Position numbers and translations under genes: made by a program | The notes under the pieces: generated by a model | The model's database searches: none | What the model saw: the letters and a program-made list of their open reading frames with translations, nothing else | What the model was told of the DNA's origin: nothing | From: Chryseobacterium sp. | GTDB taxonomy: Bacteria > Bacteroidota > Bacteroidia > Flavobacteriales > Weeksellaceae | Assembly: GCA_031277615.1 (NCBI GenBank) | Contig: JAITMC010000034.1 | Coordinates: forward strand, 62,001 to 126,000 | Length of the DNA stretch: 64,000 nucleotides | Reading direction: 5' to 3' | In this document: positions 27,234 to 34,416 of the stretch, in pieces | How the letters are laid out: each line of letters opens with the position of its first letter | Numbering within the stretch: the first letter of the stretch is position 1

Positions 27234-28319
27234 ATGATGAATAAGGATAAACAGATAAGCAGCAATGTCATAAAACAGGTTTCCCTGCTGGCCATCATTC
27301 TGGTGCTTACAGGGCTGATCTGCTTTAATCTTTCCCTTTTTATTCCTTCGGTTCTGGGAGCTATAACAATTTATGTAGTCTGCCGGAAGTATAACTTTTA
27401 CCTGCAGGAAGAAAGAAAGTGGAAACCCTGGCTTTCAGCGCTTGTTCTGATGCTCGCAAGTCTGGTTATCCTTATTCTTCCGATCTACTTTATTGTGGAT
27501 CTGCTGATTGAGAAACTGGGAAATGCACAGGCTTATATGGCTAAATTCAATGTGTTTCTGGATAAAATTCATGCCTATATCTATTCTAAAACAAATTTTG
27601 ATATTCTCAGCAAGGAGAATATGGACAAACTGAAAAACTCTGCCGGAAGGTTCTCAACATCTGCGCTGAGCGGAACCTTTAATACCCTTACGGTCGTGAT
27701 GTCCATGTATTTTATCCTTTATTTCATGCTGGAAAGGCCCAGATTGTTTGAGAAAATTTTAAGCTCTTCGGCTCCTTTAAAAAGGGCCAATATCTCTTTG
27801 ATCGGCGATAAATTAAGAAAGCTGATCATGGCCAATGCCATTGGAATTCCTGTTGTGGCATTAGGACAGGGAATTGTAGGGCTTGTAGGCTATTTTATTT
27901 TTGGAGCTCCGGGACCCGTATTGCTTTTTGCCCTTACTGCTGCGGCTTCAATGATTCCCGTGGTGGGAGCAGCCATTGTTTATATTCCGGTCTGTATCTT
28001 TATGATTGCAGAAGGAAATACAGGCCAGGGACTGGGCCTTGCGGCCTACTGTCTGATTGTTGTGGGTCTTACCGATAACCTGCTCCGTTTTACCCTTCTG
28101 AAAAAGCTGGAAAATATCCATCCGCTGAATACCGTTTTCGGAATTATTATGGGGATGAACCTTTTTGGTTTTATGGGACTTATTTTCGGACCGATTCTGA
28201 TCTCGTTTACCGTTCTTCTGGTTCAGGTATACCGAAATGAATTTTCTGACGAAGAAACCCCTCCGGAACTACAGCTGCCCAATAATGATGAAGATAATAA
28301 AGTTGATTTAATTGTATAA
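27234..28319 (+). CDS. AI-2E family transporter
   Basis: 361 residues with the eight-helix pattern of the family: two N-terminal pairs (17-60, 68-95), a helical extramembrane part (100-150), then a C-terminal membrane half containing GIPVVALGQGIVGLVGYFIFG and GAAIVYIPVCIFM. The family includes the E. coli TqsA protein and sodium/proton antiporters; substrate here is unknown. Starts 16 bp after a membrane-protein gene and three bases before the DUF3820 gene, so it is mid-operon. Confidence 0.93.
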   Translation: MMNKDKQISSNVIKQVSLLAIILVLTGLICFNLSLFIPSVLGAITIYVVCRKYNFYLQEERKWKPWLSALVLMLASLVILILPIYFIVDLLIEKLGNAQAYMAKFNVFLDKIHAYIYSKTNFDILSKENMDKLKNSAGRFSTSALSGTFNTLTVVMSMYFILYFMLERPRLFEKILSSSAPLKRANISLIGDKLRKLIMANAIGIPVVALGQGIVGLVGYFIFGAPGPVLLFALTAAASMIPVVGAAIVYIPVCIFMIAEGNTGQGLGLAAYCLIVVGLTDNLLRFTLLKKLENIHPLNTVFGIIMGMNLFGFMGLIFGPILISFTVLLVQVYRNEFSDEETPPELQLPNNDEDNKVDLIV

Positions 28320-28322
28320 AAA

Positions 28323-28553
28323 GTGGAAGGAATAAACCCGGAAATACTCAAAGAAATATGTATCGTTAAAATGCCTTTCGGAAAATATGAAGGCACTGTG
28401 CTTGCCGATCTCCCGGTCAGCTATCTGGAATGGTTCAACCGTACCGGAATGCCGAAAGGAAAGCTGGGAATGCAGCTGGCAACGGTATATGAAATAAAAT
28501 TAAACGGTCTTATGGATCTGCTGGCCCCCATCAGGGCTTCAGTAAGGAAATAG
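28323..28553 (+). CDS. DUF3820 family protein (GTG start)
   Basis: 76 residues starting with GTG three bases after the stop of the AI-2E gene; no ATG suits the conserved length. The core MPFGKYEGTVLADLPVSYLEWF is the defining stretch of DUF3820. A relative in Pseudomonas has been linked to virulence-factor regulation; a role here is unknown. The fold resembles a small nucleic-acid-interacting domain often fused to exonucleases, which is recall rather than evidence. Confidence 0.85.
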   Translation: MEGINPEILKEICIVKMPFGKYEGTVLADLPVSYLEWFNRTGMPKGKLGMQLATVYEIKLNGLMDLLAPIRASVRK

Positions 28554-28567
28554 TATTTTGACTGTTA

Positions 28568-28608
28568 AACCAATTCAGGCGGCATCGGAGATGCCGCCTG
28601 AATTGGTT
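28568..28608. terminator. 19-bp perfect hairpin between convergent DUF3820 and uvrB
   Basis: AACCAATTCAGGCGGCATC pairs perfectly with its complement round a 3-base loop (GGA) and ends on the uvrB stop codon. No T-run on either side, so it stops RNA polymerase in an unusual way or protects the mRNA 3' ends. Confidence 0.7.
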
Positions 28609-30599
28609 TATCCCTTAAGCGCTGCAATTTCGTCTCTTAATTTGGCGGCCTTTATAAAATCAAGGTTTTTGGCTGCGGCCTCCATTTCTTTCTGTTTCTG
28701 AGCAATCATTTTATCAAGATCTTCGCCACCGTAACTGGCTTTTGCTTCTGCGGCTTTCTGAAGAATCTCTTTTTGGGTGTATTTTTCGTCTGGGAAATCC
28801 TTGCTTCTTCCCACCAGGCTTTCAGATATTTTTTTGTTCAGGGCCTGAGGGACAAGTCCGTGTTCTTCATTGTACTGCATTTGCTTGGCGCGGCGGTATT
28901 CGGTTTCATCAAGGGTGGCCTGCATGGATTTTGTGATCTTATCGGCATACATAATGGCTTTTCCGTTAATATTCCTTGCAGCCCTTCCCACTGTCTGAAT
29001 CATGGATCTTCTGCTTCTCAGCATACCTTCTTTATCGGCATCAAGAATGGCAACAAGGGAAACTTCCGGAAGATCGAGGCCTTCTCTTAATAAATTTACC
29101 CCGATCAGGACATCAAAAAGCCCCAGACGAAGATCCTGCATGATCTGGATACGTTCCAGGGTTTCCACGTCAGAGTGAATATACCGGGTTCTGATTCCGA
29201 ATTTTGTAAAATATTTGGTAAGCTCCTCAGCCATTTTTTTAGTCAGGGTTGTTACCAGTACCCTTTCGTCGGCATCCGCTCTTTTCTGGATTTCTTCCAT
29301 CAGGTCATCAATCTGATTCAGTGTGGGTCTCACCTCAATAATCGGATCTAAAAGTCCGGTAGGACGGATGATCTGTTCAATATAAGCTCCTCCTGTTTTT
29401 TCCAGCTCATAATCGGCAGGGGTTGCTGAAACATAAATTACCTGGTTCTGCATGGCTTCAAACTCCTCAAATTTCAGGGGTCTGTTATCCATAGCGGCAG
29501 GAAGCCTGAATCCGTATTCTACCAATGACTCCTTTCTGCTGCGGTCACCGCCGTACATGGCGTGTACCTGTGGAACCGTTACGTGGCTTTCATCAATGAC
29601 CATCAGGAAATCTTTAGGGAAATAATCGATAAGGCAGAACGGTCTTGTTCCCGGAAGCCTTCCGTCCAGATACCTGGAATAATTTTCAATGCCCGAACAA
29701 TAGCCCAATTCTTTAATCATTTCGAGATCCAGCTCAGTTCTTTCCTGAAGGCGTTTGGCTTCTAAAGGTTTTTCCACAGAATTGAAGAAATCAACCTGTT
29801 TTACCATATCGTCCTGGATTTCTCTGATCGCTCCGTTCAGGGTTTCTTTTGAAGTAACAAAAAGATTGGCCGGATAGATCTGGATCTGTTCAAAATTGGA
29901 TTCCACATTTCCGGTTACCGGATCAAAGCTTTGGATTTTTTCAATTTCGTCCCCGAAAAACTGAATTCTGATGGCGTTGTCCGCATAAGCAGGGAAAACA
30001 TCAATCACATCTCCTTTTACCCGGAATGTTCCTCTCTGAAACTCATTGAGGGTTCTGGCATATAGAGCATTCACCAAAGAATGCAATAAAGCTGTTCTTG
30101 TTACTTTTTCGCCGATGGCGATTGATATTAATGATTTATGAAATTCCGTGGGGTTTCCGATACCGTAAATACAGGAAACAGAAGCTACGATCAGAACATC
30201 CCTTCTTCCGGAAAGGAGGCTGGCCGTTGCGGAGAGACGCAATTTTTCAACTTCTTCGTTGATGCTCAGGTCTTTTTCAATATAGGTTCCGGTAGTGGCG
30301 ATATAGGCTTCGGGCTGATAATAGTCGTAGTAGCTGACAAAATATTCAACGGCATTATCAGGGAAAAACTCTTTGAATTCCATGAATAGCTGAGCGGCAA
30401 GGGTTTTATTATGCGCCAGTACGAGAGTAGGTTTCTGTACATTCTGAACCACATTGGCTACGGTAAAAGTTTTTCCGGAACCTGTTACACCAAGCAGGGT
30501 CTGGTACTTCTCGCCGATCTCTATTCCTTCGGTAAGTTTTTCTATAGCTTGTGGCTGGTCGCCGGTCGGTTTATATTCTGATTGAAGATTAAAGTTCAT
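28608..30599 (-). CDS. uvrB: Excinuclease ABC subunit B
   Basis: 663 residues, normal length. Walker A GVTGSGKTF at 38-46, the beta-hairpin YYDYYQPEAY near 92-101, helicase motif DESHVTVPQ, motif V/VI region GLDLPEVSLVAILDADKEG and QTVGRAARN, and the C-terminal UVR coil (KEMEAAAKNLDFIKAAKLRDEI region) that binds UvrC. Damage verification in nucleotide excision repair. Its own promoter box lies at 30619-30626. Confidence 0.98.
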   Translation of the reverse strand: MNFNLQSEYKPTGDQPQAIEKLTEGIEIGEKYQTLLGVTGSGKTFTVANVVQNVQKPTLVLAHNKTLAAQLFMEFKEFFPDNAVEYFVSYYDYYQPEAYIATTGTYIEKDLSINEEVEKLRLSATASLLSGRRDVLIVASVSCIYGIGNPTEFHKSLISIAIGEKVTRTALLHSLVNALYARTLNEFQRGTFRVKGDVIDVFPAYADNAIRIQFFGDEIEKIQSFDPVTGNVESNFEQIQIYPANLFVTSKETLNGAIREIQDDMVKQVDFFNSVEKPLEAKRLQERTELDLEMIKELGYCSGIENYSRYLDGRLPGTRPFCLIDYFPKDFLMVIDESHVTVPQVHAMYGGDRSRKESLVEYGFRLPAAMDNRPLKFEEFEAMQNQVIYVSATPADYELEKTGGAYIEQIIRPTGLLDPIIEVRPTLNQIDDLMEEIQKRADADERVLVTTLTKKMAEELTKYFTKFGIRTRYIHSDVETLERIQIMQDLRLGLFDVLIGVNLLREGLDLPEVSLVAILDADKEGMLRSRRSMIQTVGRAARNINGKAIMYADKITKSMQATLDETEYRRAKQMQYNEEHGLVPQALNKKISESLVGRSKDFPDEKYTQKEILQKAAEAKASYGGEDLDKMIAQKQKEMEAAAKNLDFIKAAKLRDEIAALKG

Positions 30600-30618
30600 A
30601 GGGAAATGATGTATAGAA

Positions 30619-30626
30619 CAAAAATA
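30619..30626 (-). promoter_or_regulatory. -7 box for uvrB
   Basis: Reverse strand TATTTTTG fits TAnnTTTG, 19 bases before the ATG at 30599. No obvious LexA-type operator is visible beside it. Confidence 0.5.
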
Positions 30627-30803
30627 CGAAAGAAATAATTAGGCCGGATAAAGTATTTTATCTGAATGCAGAATAAGCATAAAGCTTGGAAGAAGAATTT
30701 CTGATGTAGTGAGTTGGATGATGGGTGATGGAAGATGGATGTTTGAAAGCCGTAAATATAAAGTGTTTATCGGTTCATATCTATCCTGTTGAAAATAGTT
30801 CAT

Positions 30804-30828
30804 AAAAAAAGCGCTGAGGGTAGCGCTT
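30804..30828 (-). terminator. Terminator of the BlaI-M56 operon
   Basis: Reverse strand AAGCGCT, 6-base loop, AGCGCTT, then seven T. Lies 12 bp after the M56 stop. Confidence 0.9.
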
Positions 30829-30839
30829 GTTGTTCATGG

Positions 30840-32603
30840 TTATTGAAAAGATATTGCTGCGGGAAATCTGACAATAGTGGAGGTAGGTATACCGTTTCTG
30901 GTGGCCGGGTTCCATTTTTTATCTTTATTAAGGGCTATAAGCGTGCGGACCAGTTCATTATTGAATTTTTCATTATTGCCTGTAGCGGTAATCTGGCCTA
31001 CTTTTCCTGTTTCATCGATATGAATGAGTGCCGTTGATTTTATCAATCCTTCTTTTCCTGCAAACAGGTTAGTATCATAAGTTTTACTAAGCTGTTTTTT
31101 CAGATCATCCCAACCGTCAGGAAGCTCAGCCTGAACAAAATCCTGATCAGTTGAGGCATTGGTATACTTACCTTCTTTGAGGTTGGATAAGTTTTTTGGA
31201 GCTATAGTGTCTGAAGATGGCTGATAAGCCTGTGTTTTGAATCCCATTGCAGTTGCGGATCTTTCCTTCTTTGATTTTTCAAAATAATCATGGGTCATCA
31301 GAGTCACCTGATAAGGCTGTGGATTTCTTGTTGTTCTCGCATTTTTAGCTACTTTGCTGATAGAAACATGGGAGAAATCAGACGTTTTGTAGTTCTTTAA
31401 AGAGCTGTTTTCTATCTTTTCTGAATCGATCCATACAGCATACTGGGTTTTATTTAAAAATGAATGAAGCTCATTTTCCGTAGGAATGCGTTTTTTCAGG
31501 CTGGGTATGACCACAAAGGTGATTTTCTGCTCATTTCGCTGTGCGTCCGTTAGCTGGTTATAAAGTTCTTCCAGTCTTATTTTATCTTCTGGGGTAATTT
31601 TTTTTGAAAACTCTGCATACTTTTTACTGTTCAGAAGATCAGAATATTTGTTGAGAATATCTTTAAATTCCTGATAAGGGTCAGCAGCTTCACTGCCGGC
31701 AGCTTTGTGAGCAATGATATCGGATTGTACGGTATTCATACTGTTGCCGGGATATTTTTTTTCGGCAAATAAGGTTGCGGCGATAGCAATGGCAATAAGA
31801 CCTGTTGCCTTTTTAAGCGGGCTAAGTCTGGATTTTTTTGCATTCATCATGATAAATCGTTTTTTGGTATTGTTAAAATTAAATGAGTGGGTGAGCCTGG
31901 GATTTTGGCTGCTGATTATTTCATCAAGAATCAGATTCTGGTAATCTTTTATATTGAATCTGCTGTTCAGAACAGCCTCATCAGCCAGAAATTCGTGATT
32001 GGTGGTTATTGCTTTCTTATACAGAAACAAAACAGGATTGAACCATGTAAATATTTTGAATAGTTCAATAAAAATCAGATCCATACTGTGTTTCTGATCG
32101 ATATGGCTTTTTTCATGGAGAAAAATTCTGGGGTCTAGCTCATCATCTTTTATGTAGTTTTCTCCCAAATAAATCGTATTCCAGAAACTGAAAGGAGCAA
32201 TATTTTTTTGGATTAAAATTATACGATAATTCTGATATACTTCCTTTTTACCCTGTATTCTTTTGATGGCTGCAACAGATATTATATTCTTTATCAGTAA
32301 CATAACAGTAACGATAATGTAAATGGTCCATATCATCTTTATCCAGTTAAAACTTTCTTCTGCAGGTTGTGTAAGGACGATCTGCTGTGTTGCTGCTTCC
32401 AGTATCAACTGCGGTTGGGTGTCGGGTTCAGTTGTGGGAGCCGGTGAGGTAAACGTTATAAAAGGAATTGTATAAGCGGCTATCAGAGCACCGATCAGAT
32501 AAAACCTGTTAAATCTGTACATTTTCTCCTTCTCTAAAAGCAGGTAATAGACGGCGATGAATAGTGAGGAGCACAGAATGATTTTCAGAATGATCAGAAG
32601 CAT
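30840..32603 (-). CDS. M56 (BlaR1/MecR1-type) sensor protease with TonB-C-like end
   Basis: 587 residues. N-terminal membrane helices (about 1-21, 33-52, 89-112) and a cytoplasmic zinc protease with H163-E-K-S-H167, followed by another helix near 180-195 and a membrane anchor at about 265-280. In the family this protease, when triggered, leads to cleavage of the partner BlaI repressor. The extracytoplasmic C-terminus has no penicillin-binding domain; its end (HIDETGKVGQITATG, then KKWNPATRNGIPT) looks like a TonB C-terminal domain. The signal sensed is therefore unlikely to be a beta-lactam. Three bases separate it from the BlaI-type gene. Confidence 0.9.
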   Translation of the reverse strand: MLLIILKIILCSSLFIAVYYLLLEKEKMYRFNRFYLIGALIAAYTIPFITFTSPAPTTEPDTQPQLILEAATQQIVLTQPAEESFNWIKMIWTIYIIVTVMLLIKNIISVAAIKRIQGKKEVYQNYRIILIQKNIAPFSFWNTIYLGENYIKDDELDPRIFLHEKSHIDQKHSMDLIFIELFKIFTWFNPVLFLYKKAITTNHEFLADEAVLNSRFNIKDYQNLILDEIISSQNPRLTHSFNFNNTKKRFIMMNAKKSRLSPLKKATGLIAIAIAATLFAEKKYPGNSMNTVQSDIIAHKAAGSEAADPYQEFKDILNKYSDLLNSKKYAEFSKKITPEDKIRLEELYNQLTDAQRNEQKITFVVIPSLKKRIPTENELHSFLNKTQYAVWIDSEKIENSSLKNYKTSDFSHVSISKVAKNARTTRNPQPYQVTLMTHDYFEKSKKERSATAMGFKTQAYQPSSDTIAPKNLSNLKEGKYTNASTDQDFVQAELPDGWDDLKKQLSKTYDTNLFAGKEGLIKSTALIHIDETGKVGQITATGNNEKFNNELVRTLIALNKDKKWNPATRNGIPTSTIVRFPAAISFQ

Positions 32604-32605
32604 AA

Positions 32606-32977
32606 TTATTCTTTTATCTGTTCATCTATTATATTCCGGAGTTCTTTCAGCTGCTTCTGGCTGAGCTGGGTATTGGACGTAAAAAATGAAGCAAACTGAG
32701 TCACGGAACTATTGAAAAAACGGTCAATCATAGAAGTCATCTCTTCTCTGAAATATTCCCCCTTTTCTACCTTAGGATAGTATTCACGGGAATTTCCATA
32801 CATTGTGTAGCCCACCAGGTCTTTGTTCTGCATTCTTTTCAGTAAAGTAGCAACGGTAGTGGCTGCGGGCTTAGGATCCGGATAAGATTCAAGAATATCC
32901 TTCATGAAAATCTTTTTTCCGGCCCAAAGAATTTCCATAAGATCTTTTTCAGAATCTGTTAGTTTTATCTCTTTCAT
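32606..32977 (-). CDS. BlaI/MecI/CopY-family transcriptional repressor
   Basis: 123 residues, winged helix (KLTDSEKDLMEILWAGKK, then KPAATTVATLLKRMQNKDLV, wing GNSREYYPKV) plus a dimerising helical C-terminus. Its own promoter is covered by a matching palindromic operator (32997-33012), so autorepression is very likely, with release through the M56 protease encoded next. BlaI-type pairs in Bacteroidetes regulate varied envelope functions; the target set here cannot be read from the window. Confidence 0.95.
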   Translation of the reverse strand: MKEIKLTDSEKDLMEILWAGKKIFMKDILESYPDPKPAATTVATLLKRMQNKDLVGYTMYGNSREYYPKVEKGEYFREEMTSMIDRFFNSSVTQFASFFTSNTQLSQKQLKELRNIIDEQIKE

Positions 32978-32979
32978 TC

Positions 32980-33012
32980 TACAGATTTGTAATTTGTTCT
33001 ACAAATGTAGAA
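32980..33012 (-). promoter_or_regulatory. BlaI operators overlapping the -7 box
   Basis: TTCTACAAATGTAGAA (32997-33012) is a perfect palindrome with the TACA-nn-TGTA core known for BlaI/MecI operators. The reverse strand of its centre reads TACATTTG (33002-33009), a TAnnTTTG -7 box. A second weaker copy, TACAGATTTGTA, lies at 32980-32991 in the 5' leader. Confidence 0.8.
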
Positions 33013-33084
33013 TAAAAATTTAAACCTGCAAATTTTTATGGCATTATTTTTCCATTCATTCTTATAATTTTTAATTCCAATAGT

Positions 33085-34302
33085 ATGAAATTCAATAGAT
33101 TTTATGTTCCGGTACTAAGTCTTGCTTTATTCCTGACCTCTTGCAAAAAGAGTAATGCCAATGCCCAGATGACGGGAAATGACGGCAGTGTAGAGACTGA
33201 AAAACCCAATTCTGATTATAAACCAGCCTTTAAAGGACAAACCAGAATTAAAGCCGTAAAAACTGCCGCAGCTTATCAGGTAGACATTCTGAATAAAGAT
33301 TTGGGCCGCCCATGGGGAATTATCAACCTGCCGGACGGGAAGTTTCTTATTACCGATAAAAGAGGCCACATGAACGTCGTTTCCAAAGACGGAAAACAGG
33401 TTTCTAAAATCGAAGGCTTTCCAAAAGTAGATTCCAAAGGACAGGGTGGAATGCTGGATGTGGCACTGGATCCGGATTTTAAGACCAATAATATCATATA
33501 TTTCAGTTTTTCAGAACCTTTTGGAAAAGGAAACCTGACCTCTGTAGCCAAAGGAAAATTATCTGCTGATCTGAAGAATATCTCGGATGTTAAAGTCATT
33601 TTCCGTGCAGAACCTTCGTACGACGGAGATAAACATTACGGAAGCAGGCTTGTATTTGATAAAGACGGCTATTTATTTGTAAGTACCGGAGAACGATCAG
33701 ATAAGGTGACCAGAGTATATGCACAGAAAACAGATAATTATCTGGGGAAAATATTAAAAATAACCAAAGACGGCCAGCCGGCTCCGGGGAACCCGTTCAT
33801 CGGAAAAGAGGGATATAAGCCGGAAATTTATGCCTATGGTATCAGAAGCCCTCAGGGATTGGCTATAGATGCCAACGGAAGCCTTTGGGATGTGGAAATG
33901 GGACCGAGAGGAGGAGACGAGATCAATCTGATCCTTCCGGGAAAAAATTATGGTTGGGGCGATGTTACCTATGGAATTGAATATTCAGGGCAGAAAGTAG
34001 GTGACGGAATTACCCGGAAAGAAGGAACCGAGCAGCCTGTTTACTATTGGGATCCCGTGATCTCTCCCAGCGGAGTTACCTTTTATACCGGAAATATGGA
34101 AGAATGGAAAGGAAATCTGTTCATTGGCTGCCTGAGTGGGGAGCACATCAACAGGATTATCATGAAAGATAACAAAGTGGTAGGGGAAGAGCGGCTTCTT
34201 GCAGATCAGAAAGAACGTTTCAGAGATGTTCTGGACGGGATGGATGGAAATCTGTACGCCGTGACCGACAGTGGTAAGCTCTATAAAATTTCTAAAAAAT
34301 AA
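33085..34302 (+). CDS. PQQ-type glucose/sorbosone dehydrogenase lipoprotein
   Basis: 405 residues. Lipobox LTSC at 17-20 predicts a lipid anchor at C20. The rest is a six-bladed propeller: NLPDGKFLITDKRGHM, then GQGGMLDVALDPDF, AYGIRSPQGLAIDANGSLWDVEMGPRGGDEINLI and GKNYGWGDVTYG, all typical of soluble aldose sugar dehydrogenases that use PQQ. The His expected to act as base is present in the family at the GH(M/R) or ENG.. positions and cannot be fixed by eye. PQQ synthesis is not encoded here, so the cofactor may be scavenged. Confidence 0.9.
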   Translation: MKFNRFYVPVLSLALFLTSCKKSNANAQMTGNDGSVETEKPNSDYKPAFKGQTRIKAVKTAAAYQVDILNKDLGRPWGIINLPDGKFLITDKRGHMNVVSKDGKQVSKIEGFPKVDSKGQGGMLDVALDPDFKTNNIIYFSFSEPFGKGNLTSVAKGKLSADLKNISDVKVIFRAEPSYDGDKHYGSRLVFDKDGYLFVSTGERSDKVTRVYAQKTDNYLGKILKITKDGQPAPGNPFIGKEGYKPEIYAYGIRSPQGLAIDANGSLWDVEMGPRGGDEINLILPGKNYGWGDVTYGIEYSGQKVGDGITRKEGTEQPVYYWDPVISPSGVTFYTGNMEEWKGNLFIGCLSGEHINRIIMKDNKVVGEERLLADQKERFRDVLDGMDGNLYAVTDSGKLYKISKK

Positions 34303-34336
34303 AAAACGCCAGCTGAAAATAGTCAGCTGGCATTTT
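34303..34336 (+). terminator. Terminator of the sugar dehydrogenase gene
   Basis: GCCAGCTGA pairs with TCAGCTGGC round AAAATAG, followed by ATTTTTA; A-run before it. Confidence 0.9.
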
Positions 34337-34416
34337 TATAAGGAAGCTGGAAATGATTTTAAGTAATATCGTTCCCCTGAGAACCTTCGGTTTTCCTTTT
34401 TAGGGTTCCGGTCTTA

